Below are positions 1 to 12,212 of a DNA stretch of 64,000 nucleotides, in pieces; position 1 is the first letter of the stretch; each line of letters starts with the position of its first letter. Source of the stretch: Microcebus murinus (lineage: Eukaryota; Chordata; Mammalia; Primates; Cheirogaleidae); contig NC_134108.1 in assembly GCF_040939455.1 (NCBI RefSeq), forward strand, positions 90,146,001 through 90,210,000, read 5' to 3'. Under the pieces are notes generated by a model, which saw nothing but the letters and a program-made list of their open reading frames with translations, had not been told where the DNA came from and searched no databases. The translations under genes were made by a program, and so were the position numbers.

Positions 1-3000
1 TTTTTAAAAATATTTTGTAAAATTGTATCCTTTTGCATTGTAATGTGGTAGAATTCTTCAACTTGATTTTCCATCTAGCTACTTCTCTCTTCAACTATGT
101 CCATTGTTAAGTTTTCAATTTTCTAAGATACTAATTTTTCTTTTTATTAATTAATATTGTTACATATATCTCTAAATATATTAATTACATTTAAAGGAGT
201 TATCTTCTTTTTGTTGTTATTAATTGTTTCTATGGGTGTTACTGTATTTGCTGAGTTTGTGGTTTTCTTCCATGATGCTAGCTTTTACTGAATATTTGTT
301 CACTTTTATTTATATGCCCATCTTTGTGTTTGCAATCTTGTATTTAATACTATATGGATTTTTTTTCTTTTTACTATAGCTTACCCTCAATGATTGTGCA
401 GTTGGACAGTGTACATGTGTCTTATCTATTGGACATGGCTACGTCATGCTTCTCTTGGGTTGTGCATAATGTCTAAGAGTCCACTCTTCTGTATTTATCT
501 CAACCATTTCCTTTTTAGTCTGATCTACCTCAAATCTACCTTTGTCAGGGTGCTTTTCCTCCTGCTGACCTCAGAATCCTTTCTTCCAGCTCTGAGTAAT
601 ATTGTTCCTCTGATCTTCCCTATACAAATGGTACAATTCCCAGAAAATAGGCCATGGAGTTAGGGAGGTATCATGTTCAGTGTTAATCTGACAATATTCT
701 AAAGTACCTGTAACTGCAGAAAGGAAGAAAAGTCATTTTGTTTTCTGCTTTTTAATTTCCACTCTAAAGTGAACATTTTGGACTGAACAAAATGTGGACA
801 GCCATTATTGCTCCCTTGGACCATTGGCTAGTATGGCTCTGGGGATCTTGTTTGCAATTTCTTCTGAAAAGCATTTGGATGATGTAGTAAAATAAGAGTA
901 TCTCCTTTTGGATAAAGTAGGACTTATTGTAATTCTGAGAGTGCACTTGGCACTTGTTTGAGAAACGTCTGTTTTCCAGGATGAATGAAGTCCAGTGCAG
1001 ATGTTTCTGCTTTAGACTATTGAGTCTGAAAGTCTCTATTACAGCACATAACCAGTTGACTTTGGAGAGAGCAATGAGGCATGAGAGTTTCCCACTTCAT
1101 GAGCTTCTTGCTTTGTAGAAGGCAAATTTGATAATAATAATACTATCTTAAGTTTGTATAGCATGATACATTTAGGGCTCCTTTATGCAAGAATTTTATA
1201 AATATTTAATGGCAGGACGAATACCTATAATTAAGTTTCTTTATCACACTAGTCTAACATAGCAGAGGTTTAAAAATATCTTTTTAAACATTGCATACTA
1301 TTCTTGTTTTCCAAAGGGTGAACCACAATATTTACAAACTGGAATGTTTTCTAGTTCTTTTGGTTGGTTTTTCCAATGATGTTTTCATTATTTACTCAGT
1401 CTGAAGTATAGTATTGTCAATTTCCAGAATGGCAGGCATAGTTTTATTCAAATATGGGAATAAATACATTCCAATCCCCAAGTGTACATTTTCTCACTAC
1501 TGTGTACCATTTCAGACTATCTTCTGTACTAGTTCCCTCTCGCCATCCCACTTGGCAGATAGTCAAAATTTGACTGTCGTATTTATTTGCTAGCATTTTT
1601 CATGTGTGTTGAGAACAGTGTAAAATAGTTTAAGAAAGCCTACATTTTAGGATTCAAAACCATACTACAATCATTCAGTTGGATTTGTGTAGTACTTGCC
1701 ATTTGTTTAAAAGCAAGAACATTTTCAAGGGATTATTTTTTGTCTTTGATAGCTTAGCAATCAAAAAATAACTCATGAAAAGAGAATGATCTGAATGTTA
1801 CTGTGTGTATCTTTGGAGTTCTTTGAATTTAATAGAAATATGATAGGTATAATAATTTTGATTATAAAATGTTAATTTATAGAAAATTCATGATATATTA
1901 GATCTAGTAGTTCTAGTTTTGAATTATGGAAAGAAATGCACTTTTTGTTTTACAAAGGTAATTATGAACAGTAAATTATGTCTATTTATTGGTATACATA
2001 ATAAAATATTTAAGAGAATAAACTGTAGCTAATTAGAAATGAAAGACATCCTCAAACTTTCTTATCTCCTCACTGGTTTTATGAAGGAGACACTGAAGTC
2101 TAGCCAGGCTTGTTTTCTTCTCCCAGTTCTTGCAATGTCTTAGTGGCCTTGCTGACTCTGAGGTATAGGCAGTCTAGCTCCCAGTACAATCCTCTTTTCC
2201 CCACACCTAGCTAAATGACGCCAGGAAGGAACTGAATATTGTGACTCATCACTTTTAAAGAAGTTATTGTAACTGAACTGAATATAATGCTTCCTTTATT
2301 AACAAATGCAGGATGTTTATCATTTTTCTATAACAGAGCTTCCTTTTATATGGTAAAAAACCTGTACATTAGTTTATTTTTGAGGATAGCCTTTCTATTT
2401 TCTGTTCTTTAAAATGCAGTTAGTCATGTTTTATTTGGTCCTCTTGAACATCAGGATGGCAGATTATATTAGTTCACATTGATTCCTTTTTCCTCAGGAA
2501 ACCGCTTAAATGGCAGTGGAACCATCTGGGAGGTAAAAGAAGATTGTAGCACATGAGGGGTTTTGTTATTTTTGGTTGATCAGCAAACATTTTTTTTTCT
2601 GTAGAAACAAAAGGCTGACTTTTGAACTGGTGGTGCTGTGAAGGGTAGGTAGGAAAAAGCATGGTAGTGTATTTGAGAGAAGGGTAGAAAACATTGATAT
2701 TGGTTGGAACTCTTGCATTTAAGTAAGCAATTATAGACCTTTCACATGGATGATAGAAAGTAAAGATTAAGATGAATTCATTTTGGAAATGAGAAATTTG
2801 AAACTAAATTTATAAACATTGTCCTTTTCCCATAAACAGACATATAAAACTAACACATTTCAAATTTGTATTTTCTTAGTTCAAGATAAGAAATAGAGCA
2901 TTGAAAATTGTGAATATTAAGCCTGTGACAAGGAGTTATATACTTGTAAAGTAGGTATTTTGTGATTGATTATGGTTTTGAACTGTGCTTTATTTCCTTA

Positions 3001-3564
3001 AACATCAAAGAATAAGCCTGATGAAAACCACCACCTTATAAAACATGAAAGTATTTTATGTTAATAGCAATACAAAATAAAAATATTATATTACCATCTA
3101 TCCTAGCCTAGGATGCCATTTAAATTAACATAAGAAGAGTGTCTATTCCTAACAAACCAATAAAGTGAGGCTCCATAGAATTAAGGAAAACAACTTTGAA
3201 AGCTTGAAGTTTTTTATTTTAGGAGAAATAAAAAATAATGATACTTTTAGTAATTGGAAGATGCTAAAAATTGAAGTTGCTTCATGATATTTCTCAATTG
3301 ATTCCCTATTGAGAGAACATAATATTAAAGAGTAAAACTTTGACTCAGTTCTCTGGGACTGATACCATGGAGGATGACCAAGTTTCCCCCAGTCTTTCAC
3401 AGTCATCACAGGACATTGGACTAGAAAAGCCCAGTTTGGAAATTGCTATGTGTCTATTTATATGGCTTAGTTGGGGCTCCCATAGAATAATAGCTTTCAA
3501 ACTTTTTTTTACAGAACCTCCAAGAAGAAACAAATTTTACATTGTGACACATTTGTATTTATTT
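1..3564. other. Non-coding AT-rich DNA, no gene seen
   Basis: No convincing coding region, RNA gene or young repeat was recognised. Open frames here are all under about 90 codons and do not resemble known proteins. The first 330 bases and 3420-3560 have the texture of very old repeat relics, but I could not assign a family. Confidence 0.5.
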
Positions 3565-4640
3565 TTGCCCACTTTTTAAGGTGGTGGTTCGTTCTTTTCC
3601 CACTGATATGTTTGAGTTCTTTTTAGATTCTGCATATTAGCCCTTTATTGAATGCGTAGTTTGCAAACAGTTTCTCCCATTTTGTAGGTTGTCTATTTCT
3701 CTGTTGATTATTTCCTTTTCTGTGCAGAAGCGTTTTAATTTAATCAAGTTCAATTTATTTATTTTTGTTATTGCTGTAATTTCCATTGGGGTGATAGCCA
3801 TAAATTCTTTGCCAAGGCTGATATCTAGAAGAGTTTTTTCCTACATTTTTTTTTATAATTCTTATGGTTTCATGCCTTACATTTAAGTCTTTTATACATC
3901 TTGAATTAATTTTTGTGAGTGGTGAGATATGGGGGTCTTGTTTCATTCTTCTGCATGTGGCTATCCAATTTTCCTAGCACCATCTATCGAATAGAGCTTC
4001 TTTTCCCCAGTGTACATTGTCTGCTTTCTCAAAGATCAGTTGGATGTAAGTAGATGGTTTTATATCTGGGTTCTCTATTCTGTTCCATTGGTCTATGTCT
4101 CTATTTTTGTACCAATATCATGCTGTCTTGGTTTCTATAGTATGGTAGTATAGTTTGAAGTCTGGTAATATCTCCAGATTTGTTCTTTTTGCTTAAGATT
4201 GCTTTGGCTATTTGAGCTCCTTTTTCATTTCAAATGAAGCATGGAATTATTTTTTTCCAGGTCTGTGAAATATGACATTGGTATTTTAATGGGGATTGTA
4301 TTGAATCTGTAAATCACTTTGGGCAGTATGGACATTTTAACAGTGTTGATTCTTCCAATCCCTGAGCATGAGATATTTTTCCATTTGTGATTTCTTTCCT
4401 CATTATTTCATAGTTCTCCTTGTGGAGATCTTTTACCTTGTTGGCTAAGTACATTCCTAAGTATTTTATTTTCTTTATAGCTATTACAAATGATATTGAG
4501 TCTTTGATTTGACTCTCAGCTTGATTGTTATTGGTGTATAGAAATGCTACTGATTTGTGTACATTGATTTTGTAACCTGAGACTTTGCTGAATTTATTTA
4601 TTAATTACAGGAGTTTCTTGGTGGAGTCTTTGGGGTTTTC
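3565..4640 (-). mobile_element. L1 ORF2 fragment, 3'-ward half of a twin-primed (inverted) copy
   Basis: Read on the minus strand, this segment encodes the C-terminal half of L1 ORF2 protein, starting after the RT active site ([13 protein letters not shown] at its 4640 end) and running to the region around the ORF2 'KKWAKD' motif at 3565. It has stops and frameshifts. The element's 3'UTR and A-tail are missing at 3565. It abuts an oppositely oriented segment at 4641 carrying the immediately upstream part of ORF2, as expected of a 5'-inverted L1 made by twin priming. Confidence 0.85.
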
Positions 4641-5080
4641 AAGGATGCAAGGATGCAAGGATGGTTCAACATACAAAAATCAATAAATGTGATTCAACAC
4701 ATAAACAGAAGAAAAACAAAAATCTTATGATCATCTCAGTAGATGCAGAAAAAACATTTGACAAAATCCAGCACACTTTCATGATAAAAACCCTCAATAA
4801 ACTAGGTATAGGAGGAACACATCTCAAAATTATGAAAGCCATATATGACAAACACACAGCCAACATCATACTGAATGGAGAAAAGTTGAAAGCATTCCCC
4901 CTAAAAACTGTAACAAGACAAGGGTGCCCACTGTCACTACTTCTATTCAACATAGTGCTGGAAGTCCTAGCCAGAGCAATCAGGCAATTGAAAGAAATAA
5001 AGGGCATTGAAATCATAAAAGAGGAGGTCAAATCATTGCTTTCCATTTATGATATGATATTGTATCTTAAAAAAACCCAA
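4641..5080 (+). mobile_element. L1 ORF2 fragment, inverted 5'-ward half of the same copy
   Basis: The plus strand encodes the RT palm of L1 ORF2: [11 protein letters not shown], a [12 protein letters not shown] motif and [16 protein letters not shown]. It ends at a decayed active-site region (DMILYL) near 5065. The expected F/Y-ADD catalytic motif is degraded (LSIYDMI), so it is inactive. At 4641-4665 a short imperfect tandem of 'aaggatgc' sits at the inversion junction. Both halves share about 10 bases of an 'aaaacccca' stretch, so they were adjacent in the parent L1. Confidence 0.85.
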
Positions 5081-5469
5081 GTTTTTTTAGACTTTATCAT
5101 GATTTGCATTTTAAAAAACACTGATGTAAAATCCCCTTACAATTTTGTTGTTGTTGAGTAGATAATAAATTTGTAATTATATGTGACCTTTGTTAGTTCT
5201 TCTTGTCAAATAAACTTCAGGTACATGGTAGGATTATATCTCCTGGGTCCATGTTAGTTCTGGCCAGTGAGTTCAGTGGAATTGACATATATTTCTGAAC
5301 TAGAGCATTTCATTTCCAGTGTGAGACCCTCCAGAACTCTTTACCTGTGTCATGGTAAGTAACCATGCTCCTCTAAGTAGATCCTAAAATGAGGAATGTG
5401 GAACAGAGCCAGCTGATAGTGGACTTACAGTATGAGCAAAAAATAAACCTTTTTTATTAGAAGGCACTA
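5081..5469. other. Non-coding spacer, nothing recognised
   Basis: Between two L1 fragments. No coding potential or recognised repeat. Confidence 0.4.
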
Positions 5470-5672
5470 TGATTTTTTTTTTTATTTCAGAGGTACAAAT
5501 GCTTTGGTTACATAAATTGCATAAATTACCTTTGCACTGCTTGGGTCACAACTACAAGTGTTCCCATTCCCCAGACAGTGCACAGTATACCAGTTAGGTG
5601 TGACTTTACCCATCCTTTTGCCTCCCCTTCCTCCTGCCTGATACCTGATGAAAATTACTTTCACAATTTTTG
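5470..5672 (-). mobile_element. L1 3' end, 5'-truncated, minus strand
   Basis: A T-run followed by 'atttcagaggtacaaatg' is the reverse complement of the lineage's L1 3' end (compare 14924 onward and 45541 onward). About 12 bases of the usual terminal motif are deleted. The homology fades near 5672 in the 3'UTR, so no ORF2 is present. Confidence 0.75.
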
Positions 5673-6639
5673 AATATATTTGCTACTCAGCATAACCTAA
5701 CATATGGTGATTGGTATGGGGGTAATTCAATTATGTGTTCTGTTGGTGGTGGAGAGCATCTCCTTTTGAAATTTTAACTTTACCTAAAACATGCATAAGT
5801 TTAAAAATGTTTATTTCTGATTGTAAAATAATTCATACTCTTTATAGAAAACTTGAAAAACATTAAAAATTTAAAAATTGGATCTCCATAATACTATTAC
5901 ATGGAAGTAACAGTTTTTGACATTTCTATGAAAGATATTTTTATTCAATTATCTCACTATATAGTTCTGCATTTTGCTTTTTCTCTTACTGGTGTTTTTT
6001 TTATGTCATATGTGTTCATGAAACACATGAATTTTATGCTTCTGTCGTACTCCATCAGGTGAACCAGCAATTACTATTCTTATGCTGTTAGCTAAGTTTT
6101 GTTCAATACAAAGAGTTTTAATGGACTAAAATCTCAGCCTTTGACACTCAAAAGTAAGCAGTAAACCAGAGCAAGATCCACCTCCACTCACACTGCTTAG
6201 CATCAGGTTGTATCTCCCCATTACTCCAATCCTGGCACATAGTGGGTCCATATAGCCAACTGTCAAGTGAACATTTCCATATGTACATACTTCATATGAA
6301 ACTTTTCTTAATTTTTTAAAAATTAAGAAGCTTTTTATTTCTTCCCCTCTACCCTCCAGCAAATGATTTTTTTCCTAAGTTCTTTCAGGGAAAGACCTCA
6401 CCATCTACTAGATGTCTAAGCTAGAGTCTTGGATCGTTCTCATTATTCCCCTCCACTCCGATCTAATCATTCATCAAACCTGGCACATTTTAAGTCCTAG
6501 CTATCTCAAAAATCTATTTCTGCTTTCCCTGTCCTACACAAGGACCTCTCTGCCTTTCACCTTAACTGTTGTGGTGGCCTTTCTGTCTTCCTGAATACCT
6601 TTCTATTACGGCAATATTTTTGCTGCCGTAGTGAGATTT
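5673..6639. other. Non-coding, possible ancient repeat relics
   Basis: 5780-6010 has the texture of an old interspersed repeat ('aaaataattcatactctttatagaaaact') that I could not name. No gene is supported; the short open frames at 6126-6362 and 6412-6594 look like chance. Confidence 0.35.
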
Positions 6640-7225
6640 CTAAAGTGTGAACCAGAATATGTTGTTCTCTGCTTAAAATACCTCCTATAATAAACTTTAA
6701 AGACAAAGCCCACTCCTTTTCACTTGATGTATAAGGCCTCTTATGTTCTGTTTCCTGAATACCCTCTCCATCATTCATTTGTCTCACTCTCCATCCCTCT
6801 CCCAACCTCTGCAGGTACTTCACTCCAGAAATGCTGTTTTCCCGCGTGCATCCACCTTGGTCTTTAGTGTTTCCAAGAATTTTTAGGTATTTCCTTCCTG
6901 TCATCTTAAGATCATCTAGCAAATCCTTGGTTATCTTTTAAGTCAGCATTTAAGCCAAATTTTACCTCCTCTTGGAAAATTTACCCATTTTCTCTCTGTC
7001 AGATAGGAATTAGCTATTCATTCCACTGAGTTCCCATTGCACCTTGCACATACCTCCATTAATATCTCTACTATTGAATTGTAGTTGCATATTTGATTTC
7101 TTGCCACCAAAACCCTATATTTATTGAGACCATTACTAGGCTTTTTCATCTTTGTATACTCAGTGCTTAGCACATTGCCTGGAAAATAGTAGATGACTAT
7201 AAATAGTGTTGAATGAATGGATGAA
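6640..7225 (+). mobile_element. LINE-2 (L2) 3' fragment
   Basis: The block ends with the hallmark L2 tail: 'cagtgcttagcacattgcc', then 'tagatgactataaatagtg' and TGAATGAATGGATGAAT. Upstream 'cttggaaaatttaccc' and the cytosine-rich stretch fit the L2 3' ORF2 region. It is heavily diverged, as expected for a pre-eutherian repeat. Confidence 0.6.
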
Positions 7226-10200
7226 TAGACAAATAATCCTGGTGAAATAGTTATTTATGTATTAACTTTGATCTCTTGTAGATTTTTTTCCCATCTCTCT
7301 TACAATCTAAACAATCAAGCTTCATATATTCTTATCAGAACCAGCTGTCAAGACAGGACCTGAAATTCATTTATCCTGAAGTATAATAACTGATATAGTT
7401 TATGTATCCCAAGAGGATTTCCATTTTACAAGGATAGAATTCTTAATTTAAAGAAAAGAATCTTTCCTGGTAGAATTTCAGGCTTAACAAGCATATGGGA
7501 TTAGTTTTAACTGGGGCTTGGGAGTGGGGCTTAAGAAGTTTTCTCTTTGCTCCAAATTAATATCCCATAGGCTCTGCCTAAATATGAGACCAATTCTGTT
7601 GCCTGCTGGCTCACAGAATGAACTAGCATGTCGTATTACACAGCACATTCATTTTTGTTTCTATTACACAGCATAGATCATATAAACTTCACATCTGGCA
7701 AACATTTGTACATACAATGTGCAGCTGCCAAGAATTGTGGTTTCCTGGCACATCCCAGGGACTCTGAGTCAAGGTCTCAAAAACAGCATTGAAGAGTTTT
7801 GGTGATCTGGAACTGTATTTTGCTTTTACTTATTGAGATAGTTGTTTTCTTAGTTCCTTTGAAGACCTTTCATGTCACCATTATAAGTTTGGAAAACAAC
7901 TGGGGTGATTCAAAGTCTGTTATGTTATTTGGGGGCTCCCCCTATAGAAGCTATCCACAGGGATGAGAATCTTATCTACTTTTTAAAAATATCCAGAGAA
8001 AGTGTTTCTCAGTTTTTCTCAGTAACCCATTTTCAAGGTTGGTAGTCTCATCAAAAGTTTCACTGTCAACTCCTCCCTAATTTAGTTGTGTCACCTTGTT
8101 CTATTCTTTGTAGAAGTGAGAAACATCTGATTTTCATCTAAACAGCAATGCTAAAGATACCAAGCAGTACATTGTACCATAAAAGCAAACCAGACAATGC
8201 TATCACACAAACAATTCAACATAAGTTAGGAAAGTAGGGTTTTCTGAACACAATGTAATTCAAGGCAGACCTGCTGGTTAGTTATTGTCTCTAAATGGAA
8301 GTCTGAAATTTTGGTATATTGTTTATATTCTCAACATGCCCAGTGAATTCTATTCTAAAATGCCAGATAAAATTAATATAATTGAAATGGTATATTTTAT
8401 ATTGATTTAATTCATGAATTTTAAAAATATTTTATGGTAGTTACCTTTTCCCTCCAGGATTATGAAGGAGAAGGACAAATGTTTATTATCATGAAAAGTA
8501 GGATCATTAGTAGATGGGGCCATATACATTAAACAATGAGGAACATTTTGTAAAAAGTTAGCCTGCTCATGTTTCTATAAAGGAATAATGTAACATTCCT
8601 ATTTTTTCAGTTGAAGAAAGCTGAGTGACTTAGCTTAGTATAAACTTGATTATAAAAGCCACCTTGTAGTGAATTCAGCTATGCCCTATATTTTTCTTCT
8701 TGATGTTGTATGAATTGACCACTGGTAACATTTGTAATATTAGGCTTGAAAAGTAAAATTCAAGATATTTGGATTCTTTAAACAATTCTGTTTACTCTCT
8801 ATATTTTGTTGATTCTTGGGAAGAATATTTGAAATAAGGTGAAAAAAGGATGTCACAAAATGGTAGGGATAATACTGATTGTAACTTCTATAAATATGTA
8901 CAAGTTAATAGAGACAAAGATGTTCTGTTAAATGATTAATATATTTCAATATTAAAGGCCATGAATATATTTAAAATTTTCAGAATTTTGCCTGTGATTC
9001 ATATCAGTGGCACATCCTTGCCATTTGGAGTCCTTTTCTTCAGAAAGATCTTTTCATATGAAAGATTCTTTTCTGATGTAGATAATTTTATTTTCATTGC
9101 ATACCTGAAAACACATCCTTTGGTCAGGAATGAGTTGAAAAGTCACCTAAATGGCAACCTTTTGGCAGCCAAATGCCAAGTCTCTGCTGTCAGAGTTGGT
9201 TTTTGTTGCTTTCATTCCACCAATTACTGTAGATCTCTTCTGTATTTGAACAGAGAACTTAGCTATGCAAGACCTTCAAATTTTCTTATTGAGGAACTAG
9301 TAGCAAGCCACTAGAAGTGAAGGTCTGAAAGGGTTGAGAAATTTTGAATCATTTTATCACTTGGCAGCAGGTGTTCAAAATCACTGAGGATCATTTGATC
9401 TAGTGGTGAGTTTCTTGATTGCTTAGGATCCCAGGATGATTTAAAGACATGATTATTTAGCACAGGGGAACTTGTTTGCTTTAATAGATGTTCTGTCTTT
9501 AAGTTGCCTAACGGTAAAAAAAAAAAAAAAATGAAATATTTTAAGGATTTTGTGGGGGAAAATTTAAAATTTATGGTTTTGGAGGAGTCAGTGGTGATTA
9601 AACTTATTTGGTGCTTAAAATGATCATTTTTGGAATTTGAGAAAAAGGAAATCTTTTTCTTTTCCCTGGAGAATCAGGATTTTGTTTTTCTTTCTCTGTT
9701 TATTGATTTATGTTTTAATTTCATGTTATAGTTTATATTTCATGATATGTTGCTCAAGAGCATTGCTTTTCTTACAATCATTTGAAAGACCGGAAAAAAA
9801 TGTGGTTGGTGTGATTTGGTTCACTAGGTGTGATAGGTTAAACAGTATATTCTATTAATAGAATGGGGTACTCTCCAACTATAATATTTCAGCATAATTG
9901 TCCAAATTAAATCTAATATGTCATTGCTTTTATCTAAAGGCTCATACTGGTGATTTTTTTCCCCATTAAGGGACTTGTTAAAGTACAACAATGTCACAAA
10001 ATCAACAGCCCATAGTGTCACTGTTTTTGTTTTGATTTAGTCAAATCTGCTGATTTTTAGAAACGAAATCCTTTTTTGGTACTAAATATGATTTAAAAAA
10101 ATTGGTTTATGTCTCCCTTATTCCAAAAAAAAGATCACGACTTGTTAAGTAGCAATCATTTACTGACATAGGAATCAGAATGGTATTAAAATCAGTATTG

Positions 10201-10325
10201 TAATTTTGATTCTGTACAACATAAAGTATAGACTGTAACATGCTTTAACTAAAGAAAATTGTATAACTTCATACTAAGTAGTGGAATTCAGTTTTATGGT
10301 GGTTTGTGCTCTTTAAGAAATAATA
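7226..10325. other. Non-coding, no gene seen
   Basis: About 3.1 kb without recognised repeats. The longest open frame is 8961-9314 (117 codons, plus strand); it resembles no family I know and has no splice-flanked or codon-biased look. An A17 run at about 9517-9533 is not attached to a recognisable retroposon. Confidence 0.4.
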
Positions 10326-10659
10326 GGCCAGGCGTGGGTGGCTCACGCCTGTAATCATAGCACTCTGGGAGGCTGAGGTGGGCAGATCGCTCAAGGTCAG
10401 TAGTTTGAAACCAGCCTGACCAAGAGTGAGACTCCATCTCTACTAAAAATAGAAAAAAATTAATTGACAACTAAAAGTATATAGAAAAAATTAGCCAGGC
10501 ATGGTGGCGCATGCCTATAGTCTCAGCTACCTGGGAGGCTGAGGCAGAATGATTGCTTGAGCCCAGGAGTTTGAGGTTGCTGTGAGCTAGGCTGACGCCA
10601 CAGCACTCACTCTAGCCTGGGCAACAAAGTGAGATTCTGTCTCAAAAAAAAAAAAAAAA
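10326..10659 (+). mobile_element. Alu SINE, long-linker strepsirrhine form
   Basis: Dimeric 7SL-derived SINE. The left arm starts ggccaggcgtgggtggctca and has the B-box-like 'agtttgaaaccagcctgacc'. The linker is extended by an AT-rich stretch ('attaattgacaactaaaag'), then the right arm (attagccaggcatggtgg) and a terminal A-run. The extended linker is shared with the copies at 27375, 32362 and 41798. Confidence 0.93.
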
Positions 10660-11193
10660 TTATGATCCATCTACTGTTTCTGTCAAGACTGTGAAGAGTC
10701 TGAGATTTTACCCTACTTCCAAGCTAACAAGTTAGTCTTCCACAGTTTTATAGATATTGGCAGACTGGAGACCAAAGACTTTTGGGTCACAGACAAAGGG
10801 CTTTATTACTCACAACACAGAAAACAGCATGAACTTTATGTTTACATTGGTTCTTTTTTCCCCTAAGTCCCACAGGGTTGATACGGAGGGACCCAAGTGG
10901 ACACTGTGTACATTAGAGGTTTTGTGTCACAACTGAAGAACTACAAGCTCAATAAATCCCCCATCTTATAAAAAGGGTGCTAGCAAACCTTTTTAAATTT
11001 GTGCTGGAGGAAAAAATTATCTTTATTTTACAGTCAAGAAATAAATCTTCTCTTATCCCAAGAGAGAGATATTATTTCCCAAGGCTGTAGGGGATGTCTC
11101 TCAACATTCTTGTGAAGAAAGTCATGAATATAAGCTGATACAAGATGATGGAAACTCTATGCTGAAGTATCTTTCAACACTTTGCAGTTGAAA
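10660..11193. other. Non-coding, nothing recognised
   Basis: No gene or repeat assigned between the Alu and the truncated L1. Confidence 0.35.
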
Positions 11194-12212
11194 AAACCAA
11201 ATAAAGTGCAAAATATTAAGCTTCTGCACACCCAAGGAAACCATCATGAGAGCAAACAGACAACCTACAGAATAGGATGAAATATTCACGTTACACATAT
11301 GATAAAGGGCTGATAACTAGAATCTAGATAGAACTCAGGGAAATCAGAAAGAAAAAAAATCAGACAACCCTATCAAATAGTGGGCAAAGGACATGAGAAG
11401 AAACTTTTCAAAAGAAGATAGGCTAATTGTCAACAAACATATGAAAAAATGCTCAACACCTCTAATCATCAGGGAAATGCAAATCAGAACCACAATGAGA
11501 TATTGCTTATCTCCAGTGAGAATGGCCTCTATCAAAAAGTCCCAAAACAATAAATGTTGGCATGGATGCGGAAATATAGTAACATTCATACATTGCTGGT
11601 GGAACTGCAAACTAGTACAGCCACTGTAGAAAGCAATGTGGAGATACCTCAAAGAGCTACAAGTAGATCTACCATTTGACCCAGCAATCCCATTACTGGG
11701 CATCTACCCAAAAGAACAAAAAACACTGTATAAAAAAGACATCTGCACTTGAATGTTTATAGCAGCACAATTCACAATTGCAAAGTTGTGGAAACAACCC
11801 ATCAATACATGAGTGGATTAATCAAATGTGGTATATATATACCATGGAGTTCTACTTAGCCACAAAAAAACAATGGTGACAGCACCTCTTGTATTATCCT
11901 GGATAGAGCTGAAGCCCATTCTACTAAGTGAAATATCACAAGAATGGAAAAACAAGCACCACGTGTACTCACCATCAAAGTGGTATTAACTGATCAACAC
12001 TTATGTGCACATATACTAACAACATTCATCGGGTATCGGGCAGATGGGAGGGGGTGGAGAGGTGGGTATATCCACACCTAATGGGTGCGGTGTGCACCAT
12101 CTAGGAGATGGACATGCTTAAAGCTCTGAGTCATGTGGGGCAAAGGTAATATATGTAACATAAACATTTGTACCCCTGTAATATGCTGAAATAAAAAAAA
12201 TTAAAGAAAAAC
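11194..12212 (+). mobile_element. 5'-truncated L1, plus strand
   Basis: Encodes a decayed C-terminal part of ORF2, for example [20 protein letters not shown] and CWHGCGN...IHCWWNCKLVQPL at 11393-11629. It continues through the 3'UTR (gggcagatgggagggggtgg) to the end motif 'gtacccctgtaatatgctg' and an A-rich tail at about 12212. Multiple frameshifts and stops; inactive. Confidence 0.88.

Noticed and set aside
8961..9314. 117-codon open frame in unique sequence
   Set aside because: No recognisable domain or family, no splice or codon-use support, and the length is plausible by chance in AT-rich DNA.
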